From: Antarcticirhabdus aurantiaca | Lineage (GTDB): Bacteria; Pseudomonadota; Alphaproteobacteria; Rhizobiales; Rhizobiaceae | Direction: 5' to 3' | Assembly: GCF_009765365.1 (NCBI RefSeq) | Contig: NZ_VTOM01000005.1 | Span: 1 to 64,000, forward strand | Length of the DNA: 64,000 bases | Part shown: piece by piece, positions 46,782 through 55,625 of the stretch | Layout of the letters: each line of letters begins with the position of its first letter | Position numbering within the stretch: position 1 is the stretch's first letter | Position numbers and translations under genes: made by a program | The notes under the pieces: generated by a model | Databases searched by the model: none | Seen by the model: the letters and a program-made list of their open reading frames with translations, nothing else | What the model was told of the DNA's origin: nothing

Positions 46782-49247
46782 GTGCCCCTGAGCCAAGCCG
46801 AAGCCTTCCGAAACAGCCTTGCGGGCGGCGGCGCGTGCGGGGCGCTGATCGCGTCCCGCGACTGGGGTCTCACCAGCCTCGGCGCTCTCGATGCGTGGCC
46901 GACGAGCCTGCGCACGGCCGTCTCGCTCCTGCTTCGCTCGCCCGTGCCGATGGTGATGCTGTGGGGCGAGGACGGCGTCATGCTCTACAACGACCCCTAT
47001 TCCCGCTTCGCCGGCGGGCGCCATCCCGAGCTTCTGGGCTCCAAGGTCCGGGAGGGCTGGCCGGAGGTCGCCGACTTCAACGACAACGTCATGCGGGTCG
47101 GGCTCGCCGGGGGCACCCTGCATTACCAGGACCAGGAGCTGACGCTTTATCGCCACGGCAGGCCGGAACAGGTCTGGATGAACCTCGACTATTCGCCGGT
47201 CCTCGACGAGAGCGGCCAGCCCGCGGGCGTGCTGTGCGTCCTGGCGGAAACGACCGACCGGATCGCGGCCGAGCGGCGGCGCGAGGCGGCCGAAGCCGCG
47301 CTCATCGAGAGCGAGGCCGAGTTCCGCCTGATGGTCGACACCGTCCCGCAGATCATCTGGATCGCCGACCCGAGCGGACACATGGAGTTTCTCAGCCGGC
47401 AGTTCTCCCACTACACCGGTGCGACCTTCCGTCCGATGTCCCCCGGCGAGATCGCCGCCGCCTTCATCCATCCCGACGACGCGCCGCATGTCGTCGCGTC
47501 CTTTCAGGCCGCGCGCGACGGGGCCGGACCGCACGTCTTCGAGCATCGCATCCGCTCGGCCACGGGCGAATACCGCTGGTTTCTCGATCGCGCGGAGCCT
47601 TATCGCGACCGGCGGACGGGCGAGATCCTGCGCTGGTTCGGGGCCTCGGTCGACATTCACGACCGCAAGGTGGCCGAGGACAGCCTGCGCGAGCTCAACG
47701 CGACCCTCGAACAGCGCGTGGCCGAGCGCACGGCCGAGCGCAACATGCTCGCGACCCTGGTCGAGAACACCGACGTCATGGTGATGGCGATCGATCTCGA
47801 CTACAACATCCTCGCCCTCAACCTCGCCAACACGGACGAGTTCGAGCGCATCTTCGGCGTTCGCCCCAAGGCGGGCGACAACATGCTGGAGCTTCTCGCC
47901 GACCAGCCGGAGCGGCAGGCGGAGGTCCGGGCCGGCTGGGCACGGGGTCTTGCCGGCGAACAGGTGACCTTTATCGAGGATTTCGGCGATCCGAACCGGG
48001 CCCGGCCCTTCTACGAGCTCACCTTCCGCCCGCTCCACGACGATGCCGGCAGGCTGATCGGCACCTATCAGTTCGTCACCGACGTGACCGACCGGCTGCG
48101 CCGCGAGGCGCAGCTCGTCGAGGCGCAGGTGGCGCTTCGCCAGAGCCAGAAGATGGAGGCGATCGGGCAGCTGACGGGCGGGGTCGCGCACGACTTCAAC
48201 AACCTCCTGATGGCCGTCCTCGGCAACCTCGACCTCCTGCGCAAGCATCTGGGCGACGACCCGCGCGCGGCGCGCCTCATCGACGGCGCCCTGAAGGGTG
48301 CGCAGCGCGGCGCGGCGCTGACCCAGCGCCTCCTCGCCTTCGCGCGGCGCCAGGAGCTCGTAGTCGAGCCGCGGAACCTGTCCGAGCTTCTCGGCGGCAT
48401 GCGGGAGCTTCTCGAACAATCGCTCGGCGGGAGCATCGAGCTGCGGCTCGACCTGCCCCCCGCGGCGCCGATCGCGATGGTGGACGCGAACCAGCTGGAG
48501 CTCGCGGTCCTCAACCTCGCCGTCAACGCCCGCGACGCCATGCCGAACGGCGGCGAGCTGGTGATCGAGGTCGAGCCCGCTCCCGCCGACGGCGATCTGG
48601 TGCCCGGCGACTACGTGCGGCTCACCGTGTCCGACACGGGCCAGGGCATGGATGCGGACACGCTGAAGAAGGCGACGGAGCCCTTTTTCTCCACCAAGGG
48701 CGTCGGCAAGGGCACCGGGCTCGGCCTGTCCATGGTCCACGGCCTCGCCGTGCAGCTCCAGGGGGCGCTGCGGCTGACGAGCGAGCCGGGCCGGGGCACG
48801 CGCGCCGAGCTCTGGCTTCCCTCGGCCGGCAACGGCGTCGCGGCCAGCGAGACCGCGGCTTGCGCGCCGAAAGCGGAGGGGCCGCAGGCGCCGATCCGGG
48901 CGCGCATCCTGGCGGTCGACGACGACATGCTGATCGCGATGAGCACGCTCGACATGCTGGAGGATCTCGGCCACGAGGTCGTCGAGGCCAATTCCGGCCC
49001 GCAGGCTCTCGAGATCCTGCGCAGCGACGGCCCCTTCGACCTGATGATCACCGACTTCGCCATGCCCCGCATGAACGGTGCGGAATTGGCCGAGGCGGCG
49101 CTCGCCCTGTATCCCGGCATGCCGATCCTCATCGCCACCGGCTATGCCGAGCTTCCCTCCGGCGGGCGGCTCGGCCTGCCCCGCCTCGCCAAGCCCTACA
49201 CGCAGGACCAGCTGGACGCCGAGATCCGGAAGCTTCTCGCCGGCTGA
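46782..49247 (+). CDS. Hybrid PAS sensor histidine kinase with C-terminal receiver
   Basis: This 821-residue soluble kinase starts at a GTG with AGAGGA about seven bases upstream. Three PAS-like domains lie at about 20-165, 180-300 and 325-445, separated by a short coiled coil (LEQRVAERTAERN). The kinase core has the H box GGVAHDFNNLLMA, an N box NLAVNARDAM and GTGLGLSMVHGL. The receiver (about 710-820) has VDDDMLI and phospho-acceptor Asp in LMITDFAMPRMNG. The HWE-like details are absent and the H box is of the HDFNN class. The signal is unknown. It converges with a related kinase gene 54 bases downstream. Confidence 0.9.
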   Translation: MPLSQAEAFRNSLAGGGACGALIASRDWGLTSLGALDAWPTSLRTAVSLLLRSPVPMVMLWGEDGVMLYNDPYSRFAGGRHPELLGSKVREGWPEVADFNDNVMRVGLAGGTLHYQDQELTLYRHGRPEQVWMNLDYSPVLDESGQPAGVLCVLAETTDRIAAERRREAAEAALIESEAEFRLMVDTVPQIIWIADPSGHMEFLSRQFSHYTGATFRPMSPGEIAAAFIHPDDAPHVVASFQAARDGAGPHVFEHRIRSATGEYRWFLDRAEPYRDRRTGEILRWFGASVDIHDRKVAEDSLRELNATLEQRVAERTAERNMLATLVENTDVMVMAIDLDYNILALNLANTDEFERIFGVRPKAGDNMLELLADQPERQAEVRAGWARGLAGEQVTFIEDFGDPNRARPFYELTFRPLHDDAGRLIGTYQFVTDVTDRLRREAQLVEAQVALRQSQKMEAIGQLTGGVAHDFNNLLMAVLGNLDLLRKHLGDDPRAARLIDGALKGAQRGAALTQRLLAFARRQELVVEPRNLSELLGGMRELLEQSLGGSIELRLDLPPAAPIAMVDANQLELAVLNLAVNARDAMPNGGELVIEVEPAPADGDLVPGDYVRLTVSDTGQGMDADTLKKATEPFFSTKGVGKGTGLGLSMVHGLAVQLQGALRLTSEPGRGTRAELWLPSAGNGVAASETAACAPKAEGPQAPIRARILAVDDDMLIAMSTLDMLEDLGHEVVEANSGPQALEILRSDGPFDLMITDFAMPRMNGAELAEAALALYPGMPILIATGYAELPSGGRLGLPRLAKPYTQDQLDAEIRKLLAG

Positions 49248-49301
49248 GCCGGGACGGGCCGCGAGCGATGCCCAGTCCCGTTTCGCACCCGGACGGCGTT
49301 C

Positions 49302-51287
49302 TCAGGTCAGCGCCCGCACGCCCGCGGCGACGTCCTTGAGGCTGACCTCGCCCTTCGTCATGACCTGGGCCGCGGAACGCAGGCTGCGGCGCTCCTCGGC
49401 CGACAGATCCCGGGCCGAAAGGACGATCACGGGGATCTCGGCGCCGTTCGGCCGGGCGCGCAGCGCGTTGAGAAAGGCGAAGCCGTCCATGACCGGCATG
49501 GTGAGGTCGAGGAGGATGACGCGCGGCGTCGAGGCGTCGACGCGCTCCAGCGCCTCGCGGCCGTTGCCGGCCTCCGCCACGGTCCAGCCGTCGCGCTCGA
49601 GCGCCTGGCGGATGCGGGCGCGGGCGTCGACGTCGTCGTCCACCACGAGGACGTCGCCGCTTTCCTCGCGGAAGCGGTCCATGACCTCGCGGAACGCTTC
49701 CCATTTCACCGGCTTGGTGACGTAGCCCGCCGCCCCGAGCGAGGAGGCGAGCCCCCGCTCGCTGACGAAGGTCACCATGACCACCGGGATGTTCGCGAGC
49801 TCCGGATCGGCCTTGAGGCGTCCGAGCACCGTCCAGCCGTCCATGCCCGGCATCACGACGTCGAGGAGGATCGCGCGCGGACGCATCTCCTTGGCGATGG
49901 CGAGGCCCGTCGGGCCGTCGGCCGCGGTGAGGGCCGAGAAGCCCTCGCGCGCCAGGAAGCGCGTCATCAGCTCGCGCTGCGCGGTGTCGTCGTCGATCAC
50001 GAGGACGCTCGCGCCGGGCTCGCCGTCGGCCACCATCGGCGTCTGCGCCTCGACCGGCTCGGCGGCGGCGTCGACGGTCGGGTCGGGCAGGGCGGCGGGA
50101 AGGGTGAGGGTGAAGGTGCTGCCGACCCCCGGCCGGCTTTCCACCGCGATCGTTCCGCCGAGCATGGCGCTGAAGACCTTGGCGAGCGAGAGGCCGAGCC
50201 CGGTGCCGCCGAACTTGCGCGTCGTCGAGGCGTCGGCCTGGCTGAAGCGCTGGAACAGGCGCTCCAGCTGCTCGGGCGTCATGCCGATGCCGGTGTCGGT
50301 GACGACGAAGACGAGGCTCTCGCCCTCGCGGCGCACGGCGAGCGTGATGGTGCCGTCCTGCGTGAACTTCGCCGCGTTGCTGAGGAGGTTGAGGAGGATC
50401 TGGCGCAGCCGCGTGACGTCGGTGTGCATCGCGCCCGCGTCGCCGGCGACGTCGGCCGTCAGCCGGTTGTTCTTCTTCTCGGCGAGGCGCCGGGCCGTCG
50501 CCGCGACGTCGGCGACCACCTCGGCGACGTCGAAGGTCTCGGCATAGACGTCCATCTTGCCGCTCTCGACCTTGGACAGGTCGAGGACGTCGTTGATGAG
50601 CCCGAGGAGATGGCGCGCATTGCTCTCGATCTTGCGGATGTCGGCGCCGAGGTCGCTCGCCGCGGCGCCCTCCTCGGCCTCCTCGATCAGCATCTCGGCA
50701 TAGCCGATGATCGCCGACAAGGGTGTCCTCAGCTCGTGGCTCATATTGGCCAGGAACTGGCTCTTGGCGATGTTCGCCTCCTCCGCCGCCTGCAGCGCGG
50801 CGCTGGCTGCGCGCTCGGCCATGATCTGGGCGGTGGTCTCGTTGCAGGCGGCGAAGAGCCCGGCGACCGCGCCGTCGTCGTCCCGCACGGGGGTGTAGGA
50901 AAAGGCGAAATGCGCCTCCGTCCGCTGGCCGTTGCGCTCGACGAAGAGGGTGATGTCGTCGAAGTGGACGGACCCGCCGGCATGCACGCGCTCGACGAGC
51001 GGCTCGATCTCGTCCCAGATCTCGCTCCACACGGCGCGGAACGGCCGGCCGAAGGCGGCGGGGTGCTTGCTCTGGAGGAGCTGGATATAGGCGTCGTTGT
51101 AGAGCATCGTGCCGTCGCCGCCCCAGGCCATGAACATCGGCTGGCGCGAGGCGAGCATCAGCTCGACCAGGGTCTGGAGGGAGCGGGGCCAGGCGGCCGG
51201 CGGCCCGATCGCCGCCTCCGACCAGTCGAAGCCGCGCAGGCGCTCGGCCATCTCGCCCGTGCCGGCAAGGAAGCGGGGAACTGTCAT
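49302..51287 (-). CDS. Hybrid PAS sensor histidine kinase with two receivers
   Basis: This 661-residue soluble kinase has an N-terminal PAS domain (about 15-150), a coiled linker, the H box FLANMSHELRTPLSAIIGYAE, an N box LSNAAKF and GGTGLGLSLAK. Two C-terminal receivers follow. The first has VIDDD and AILLDVVMPGMDGW; the second has VVDDDVD and VILLDLTMPVMDGF, with Lys in VMTKGE. Its N-terminus (AAWPRSLQTLVELMLASRQP, MLYNDAYI) is clearly related to that of the converging kinase at 46.8 kb, so the two probably sense similar cues. No DNA-binding output is present. Confidence 0.9.
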   Translation of the reverse strand: MTVPRFLAGTGEMAERLRGFDWSEAAIGPPAAWPRSLQTLVELMLASRQPMFMAWGGDGTMLYNDAYIQLLQSKHPAAFGRPFRAVWSEIWDEIEPLVERVHAGGSVHFDDITLFVERNGQRTEAHFAFSYTPVRDDDGAVAGLFAACNETTAQIMAERAASAALQAAEEANIAKSQFLANMSHELRTPLSAIIGYAEMLIEEAEEGAAASDLGADIRKIESNARHLLGLINDVLDLSKVESGKMDVYAETFDVAEVVADVAATARRLAEKKNNRLTADVAGDAGAMHTDVTRLRQILLNLLSNAAKFTQDGTITLAVRREGESLVFVVTDTGIGMTPEQLERLFQRFSQADASTTRKFGGTGLGLSLAKVFSAMLGGTIAVESRPGVGSTFTLTLPAALPDPTVDAAAEPVEAQTPMVADGEPGASVLVIDDDTAQRELMTRFLAREGFSALTAADGPTGLAIAKEMRPRAILLDVVMPGMDGWTVLGRLKADPELANIPVVMVTFVSERGLASSLGAAGYVTKPVKWEAFREVMDRFREESGDVLVVDDDVDARARIRQALERDGWTVAEAGNGREALERVDASTPRVILLDLTMPVMDGFAFLNALRARPNGAEIPVIVLSARDLSAEERRSLRSAAQVMTKGEVSLKDVAAGVRALT

Positions 51288-51477
51288 GGCCGATCACCTT
51301 CGAGATTCGATCCCGCCTCGAGGGAGGCGCGGGCACGACCGGAGATAGGGCGGCGCGGCACCGGCCGAAGAGCGGAGATTGTCCCGCGACGTCGTGCCCG
51401 GGCATCTCGGCGCAGACGCGGACCGGCCGGCGCTTCCGGGCGGCCTTCATGGCGCGGCGGGTGCTCGGACCGGGGCG

Positions 51478-52008
51478 TCAGCCGAGCTGGCGGAGGATGA
51501 AGTCCGCTCGGTCGGCGACCCCGACCTTCGGCAGGATGATCGCGTCGTAGCCGAGCGCGCGATAGGCGATCAGGAGACGCTCGTACTCGGCTGCCGCCTC
51601 GGCCATGTCGTGCCGCCGCTCATCGTCGGTCACGTAGATGTCGGGCCAAGGGGGCGTCAGGAAGGCGCTCCGATGGTAGGGCTCCCAAGGCGCCAGCACC
51701 TCCCGGGCCGGTTGCCCCGTCGCGTGCTGGAGCGCCACCGCGGCGTCCACCAGGCCGCGATCGAAGAAGACCCAGCCGGCCTGGTCGGCCATGCGCCGCC
51801 GGTCGTCGGCCGCGACCTCGATCGCTCGGGCGGCGAAGGCGGTAAGGTCGATCCAGGGGAGCGCGGCACCGTCGCCGCGCAGTTCCTCTTCCACGATCCG
51901 GCGACCGGGTTCGCAAACGGTGGCGAACCCCCTGCGGTCCAGCTCGGCGAGCAGGGTCGACTTTCCGCCGCCCGAGCAACCGGACAGAACGACGTGTCGG
52001 ACGTTCAT
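51478..52008 (-). CDS. Small P-loop ATPase (AAA_28-like)
   Basis: This 176-residue protein has Walker A SGCSGGGKSTLL near the N-terminus and a Walker B-like WVFFDRGLVDAAVAL, as in the AAA_28 family of kinase-like ATPases. The start at 52008 (MNVRHVVLSG) has GAGAGGTGCC directly upstream and overlaps the stop of the preceding gene as ATGA; an in-frame GTG at 52023 is less likely. The substrate is unknown; some members act like nucleotide or small-molecule kinases. It is coupled to a 92-residue partner. Confidence 0.78.
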   Translation of the reverse strand: MNVRHVVLSGCSGGGKSTLLAELDRRGFATVCEPGRRIVEEELRGDGAALPWIDLTAFAARAIEVAADDRRRMADQAGWVFFDRGLVDAAVALQHATGQPAREVLAPWEPYHRSAFLTPPWPDIYVTDDERRHDMAEAAAEYERLLIAYRALGYDAIILPKVGVADRADFILRQLG

Positions 52009-52283
52009 GGCACCTCTCGGCACGGCGGGTATGGTCCGCGTTCACGGCTGTTCTCGCAAGTTTGCCCGTCGCCCCGCCCCATGACGTAGCCGGTGAAGCC
52101 CTGAAGGTGCGCGAGCAGCTCGGGGTCGGACAGGTCGCGGCCGCCGTTGAAGGCGTGCGGGAAGTCGAGGGACGGCAGCTCGCGCACCGTCGCGTAGGCG
52201 TTGACGAGGATGGGGTCGTTCGCGGCGTCCTCCACGGAGGTCGCCGGCGCCTGCTTGCCGAAGAGCCGACTCAGAATGCCCAT
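52005..52283 (-). CDS. Hypothetical protein (92 residues) coupled to the P-loop ATPase
   Basis: The ATG at 52283 has GGGGACGATGG upstream and gives MGILSRLFGKQ. The protein is small and soluble, with an amphipathic start, then VEDAANDPILVNAYATVREL and LSDPELLAHLQGFTGYVMGRG, ending with two Cys in Arg/Pro-rich sequence. The four-base overlap with the ATPase start suggests a two-protein unit. I do not recognise the family. Confidence 0.6.
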   Translation of the reverse strand: MGILSRLFGKQAPATSVEDAANDPILVNAYATVRELPSLDFPHAFNGGRDLSDPELLAHLQGFTGYVMGRGDGQTCENSRERGPYPPCREVP

Positions 52284-52550
52284 CCCATCGTCCCCATGCT
52301 TTTCGTCCCGTGCTCCGCGGCGGAGCGCGGGCGGCATCAGGCAGGCTCATCTGGAGAGGACGGCGTGCACCTCAAGGCTGTCGTCGGCCGATGCGAGCGC
52401 GCCGACGATCAGGCCGCGGCGCCGGGCCGGTGGTCGCGGATCGGAAGCGTCGCTCCGATGGTGGAGGCGGACGGACGGGCCCGGATCTGGCCGTGCGGAA
52501 CCAGTGCGGCCGAGCGGCCTTCCTCTCGCATCGACACGGAGAAAGACGGA

Positions 52551-52760
52551 ATGTCCGAGATCAGCAAGACCACGAAGGACGGTACCGAGTATCGCGACGA
52601 CGGATCAAAGGTTGCGACCGAGCACGATCCGTCCGGCGAAACCGAGACCGAGAAGGTCAATCGCGAGCAGAGCAAGCTTCCGAACGGCGGCGCTTCGCCG
52701 GAATACGACGAAGCCGACGAGAGCCGGGTCGCCGCTCCGGCTCCGCGCACGGGCTCGTAG
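52551..52760 (+). CDS. Small hydrophilic protein (69 residues)
   Basis: This ORF has GGAGAAAGACGGA directly before its ATG. The product is strongly charged and disordered-looking (KTTKDGTEYRDDGSKVATEH, ETETEKVNREQSKLPNGG), with no hydrophobic part. It could be a stress-related hydrophilin. The coding call rests on the good ribosome site and protein-like composition. Confidence 0.55.
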   Translation: MSEISKTTKDGTEYRDDGSKVATEHDPSGETETEKVNREQSKLPNGGASPEYDEADESRVAAPAPRTGS

Positions 52761-52875
52761 CCGGCATCGGGATCTGGCCTTCCGTGGCGGCGGGCATCCA
52801 TGGAGTATCGGAGCGGGGGCGGCTCGCGTCACGCGGTCGCTCCGGCTCCAGGCTTTCGCGATCGACATCGGCGTG

Positions 52876-53562
52876 ATGCGGCGTTCGCGAACCTCAGGCG
52901 GGCGGCGGATCGGATGGGCGTCGGTCGCGGCTCTTCTGGTCGGCATCGCTCTTTCCGCCTGCACGTCCTCCAAGCCGCCGGAGATGCCGAGCGATGCTCC
53001 CGGCGTGGCGGACTACGAAAGGGAGCCCTTCGGCGACACGATCTCCATCGTCAACACGCGGGCCTGGATCGATGTCCTCGATCAGCTGAAGGCGCAACAG
53101 GGCGGGCGCAAGATCCGGCCGCTGTGGCGCATGCTGGACGCGACGACCAGCCCCGACGCCGTGCGACGCCATTATGCGAGCGTGCTCGAGCCCGACGGCT
53201 GGACGCCGATCCCGCTGCGTTCGGATTTTCGCCAGGAGAGCTGGTCCTATGGATGGCGCTCGCAGGCCAGCGGAGACGTGTTTGCCGTCGTCGCCCTGAT
53301 GCCGAGGCGCGCCGTGGCCGGTTTTGTCCCCTTCACCGTCCTGACGACGCTGCCGGACAAAAGGCGCTCGCGCCTGGATTCGCGCACGAACGAAGCCGGC
53401 TTCGACGCCGGCCGAGCAGGCGACGCGGTCGTCACGAGGGCGGGCGCGGACCGAGCAGGGCCCCGGCCGCAGCCTCGATCTCGTCGCGCCATGCGAGGAT
53501 CTGCAGCCAGCGCTCCGGGATCGCCGAGGCGCCGTAGACGGCGCCGGCGATCTGGCCGGTGA
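52876..53562 (+). CDS. Lipoprotein of unknown function with an aberrant C-terminus
   Basis: From the ATG at 52876 the frame encodes a lipoprotein signal (ASVAALLVGIALSAC) and a folded part up to about residue 160 (FGDTISIVNTRAWIDVLDQL, PDAVRRHYASVLEPDGWTPI, WSYGWRSQASGDVFAVVAL). After FTVLTTLPDK the sequence turns into Arg/Ala/Pro-rich text and runs 131 bases into the opposite-strand ADP-ribosylglycohydrolase gene. The true end probably lies near 53370-53430, with the natural stop lost by a frameshift or point change. The N-terminal 160 residues are credible as a protein. Confidence 0.6.
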   Translation: MRRSRTSGGRRIGWASVAALLVGIALSACTSSKPPEMPSDAPGVADYEREPFGDTISIVNTRAWIDVLDQLKAQQGGRKIRPLWRMLDATTSPDAVRRHYASVLEPDGWTPIPLRSDFRQESWSYGWRSQASGDVFAVVALMPRRAVAGFVPFTVLTTLPDKRRSRLDSRTNEAGFDAGRAGDAVVTRAGADRAGPRPQPRSRRAMRGSAASAPGSPRRRRRRRRSGR

Positions 53563-54337
53563 CGGCGCCGACCGTGTCGGCGTCCTCGCCGAGGTTGACG
53601 GCGAGGATCACCGCCTCCGCGAAGCTTCGCGTGCGCGCCGTTGCCCATAGGGCGGCCTCCAGCGTGTGGACGACGTAGCCGGAGGAGCGGATCGCCTCGC
53701 GCTCCTTGGGTCTCCATCCACCCGCGGCGATCGCGGCGATGGCGGGATCGCCCGCCCAGGCGCGGGCACGCAGCGGATCGGGCTCGCCGAGGATGGCGCT
53801 TCGCAGGATCCGGGCGAAGAGCACGCAGGCCTCCACCGCCTGGGGCGCGCCGTGCGTCGTGCGGCTCTGCTCGGCCGCGAGGCGATCGAGACGGTCCGGG
53901 TCGTCGAGCGCGACGAGCACGATCGGGGCGAGCCGCATCAGGCTGCCGTTGCCGGCTTCCTGCGGGTCCGTCGAGCCGGCGAAGGGCTCGCCCGTCGCCT
54001 CGAAGCGCGCGAGCGCTCCTGCCGTCGCCGCGCCGATGTCGAAGCAGGTGCCGGTGCAGGAATAGCGTCCCTCCCGCCACCAGGACACGAAGCGGGTCAT
54101 GAGGTCGCGCGGGTCGAGGCCGCTACAGGCCAGAAGGCTATCGGCGAGCGCCAGCGCCATGGCGGTGTCGTCGGTCCACTGGCCGGGCCGGAGGTGGAAG
54201 GGGCCGCCGCCGGTGATGTCCGTCTGGCGGGACAGGCTGTCCCTCGCCGAGAACTCCAGCGTCGTGCCGAGCGCGTCGCCGACTGCCAGCCCCAGCAGGG
54301 CCCCCCGTGCCCGATCGGCAACATCCTCGTTCATCAC
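53432..54337 (-). CDS. ADP-ribosylglycohydrolase (DraG/ARH type)
   Basis: This 301-residue enzyme of the ADP-ribosylglycohydrolase fold has the two metal-binding motifs of the family: GQWTDDTAMALALADSLL near residues 52-70 and NLGEDADTVGAVTGQIAGA near residue 250. RGALLGLAVGDALGTTLEF at the N-terminus is also diagnostic. It would remove ADP-ribose from proteins or small molecules with two magnesium ions. No ADP-ribosyltransferase gene is visible in the window, so the substrate is unknown. Convergent with the lipoprotein gene. Confidence 0.9.
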   Translation of the reverse strand: MMNEDVADRARGALLGLAVGDALGTTLEFSARDSLSRQTDITGGGPFHLRPGQWTDDTAMALALADSLLACSGLDPRDLMTRFVSWWREGRYSCTGTCFDIGAATAGALARFEATGEPFAGSTDPQEAGNGSLMRLAPIVLVALDDPDRLDRLAAEQSRTTHGAPQAVEACVLFARILRSAILGEPDPLRARAWAGDPAIAAIAAGGWRPKEREAIRSSGYVVHTLEAALWATARTRSFAEAVILAVNLGEDADTVGAVTGQIAGAVYGASAIPERWLQILAWRDEIEAAAGALLGPRPPS

Positions 54338-54482
54338 CGCTCGTCCGCCGCTCCGCTCTTGCCCAGGTGCCTTATCGACATATCAATGTGGCGACGACGC
54401 GAGCGCTTCGCGCGGCGATCGCGACATGCTTCGAACCGGGCCGAACCGATCTCGGCGCCGTTTCGCGACGAGGACGAGAACC

Positions 54483-55010
54483 ATGAGTATTCCCGGCCGC
54501 GCGCTTTCCGTCCTCGCCCTGGTCCTGGCCTTCGCGTCCCCGAGCCCCGCCCAAGACGCGGAGGACGCGTATCGGATCCGCGCCTCGATCTATGCCGGCA
54601 AGGCACTCGTGACGGCCGCGAGCTGGGTCGGCGTGAAGAACCGGCGAACAACCGTCAAGCAGACCTTCACCACGCCCTACCGAAGCGCCGTCGCCCTGAG
54701 CGAGGCCGGCCGATCGGCCGACGGCACGCTGGACGGAGAGGTCACGATGATGGTCCGCCCGTTCGAGCACGCTGGCGGGCTCTGCCTCGACGTCGAGATC
54801 AGCAGCCATACGGTCAGCCAGCTCCATCACTACCGAAGCGAATCCCTGCTCGAAATCCTGCCGGGCGGCGGCGGATATGGGGCCGGCGGCGACTACTGCG
54901 ACTACGAGGAGACCGCCGAGGGCCTGCTCTTCAACCTCTCCCACGGCGACGAGGAGGACTATGGAGAGATTCTCGTGAGGCCGGAGACGCCGGTGCGGGA
55001 GGACGGATGA
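54483..55010 (+). CDS. Secreted hypothetical protein
   Basis: This 175-residue protein has a signal peptide (ALSVLALVLAFASPSPAQ) and a beta-rich mature part (YRIRASIYAGKALVTAASW, GTLDGEVTMMVRPFEHAGGL, LLEILPGGGGYGAGGDYCDY) with two Cys. I do not recognise the family. The start has GAGGACGAGAACC upstream. It precedes another unknown gene by 31 bases on the same strand. Confidence 0.65.
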   Translation: MSIPGRALSVLALVLAFASPSPAQDAEDAYRIRASIYAGKALVTAASWVGVKNRRTTVKQTFTTPYRSAVALSEAGRSADGTLDGEVTMMVRPFEHAGGLCLDVEISSHTVSQLHHYRSESLLEILPGGGGYGAGGDYCDYEETAEGLLFNLSHGDEEDYGEILVRPETPVREDG

Positions 55011-55041
55011 CGCCGCGATCAGCCGCGAGACGGTTCGGCGG

Positions 55042-55419
55042 ATGAGAGCGTTCTGGGACGATTGCGGCCGCGGGCTGGATTCCACGGCTGCCCGGCCGGT
55101 CGACCTCGGCGAGGCGCAGCGGATCTGGTCCGATCTGTCCGGGGTGCAGGGCAACTACCTCGGCCTGATCGACGACGAGGACCGGACGATCCAGTTCTGC
55201 TTCTTGTCGGGCATCCCCGACGACGTGGACGATGCACGGCATCTGAGGATCGTCCTGGTCGACATTCCACGGCCGGAGGGCGGCGGTTCCTACGCCGGCG
55301 AGATCGCGATCGGCGACGTCCACCGCCTGATCGAGCAGGCCTTCGCCGTCGGGGCGGACCACCGCCGATTCGGCGGCCTCACCTTCGCCGCGTGGAACAG
55401 CGACCCTGCGGCCGGATGA
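55042..55419 (+). CDS. Hypothetical protein (125 residues)
   Basis: This soluble protein of unknown family reads ARPVDLGEAQRIWSDLSG, NYLGLIDDEDRTIQFCFLSG, HLRIVLVDIPRPEGGGSYAG, DVHRLIEQAF. The alternating beta strands around LGLIDDEDRTIQF and RIVLVDIP give it a compact alpha/beta look like bacterial immunity-type proteins, which is a weak resemblance only. GGCGG precedes the ATG. Confidence 0.6.
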   Translation: MRAFWDDCGRGLDSTAARPVDLGEAQRIWSDLSGVQGNYLGLIDDEDRTIQFCFLSGIPDDVDDARHLRIVLVDIPRPEGGGSYAGEIAIGDVHRLIEQAFAVGADHRRFGGLTFAAWNSDPAAG

Positions 55420-55625
55420 TCGGCTGGCGTCCACGCAGGCTCCGCCGTGTTCCCCGGCGCGGCGCACCCCGTCTCGGCCGGACGGGAGAATGACCGAATG
55501 GATGCCCGAGCGAGCCGACGCCCGCAGCAATCCGGCCGTCATCGATTGAGCACATTCGATTTGCATGCCAGTGATGGCGGCTCCAGGAGTGCGCATCCCT
55601 GCGGCTCCAAATCCGGATAGCTCAT

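Noticed and set aside
53641-54102. Rightward Arg/Pro-rich frame inside the ADP-ribosylglycohydrolase gene.
   Set aside because: Shadow of the opposite-strand enzyme, which has both metal-binding motifs.
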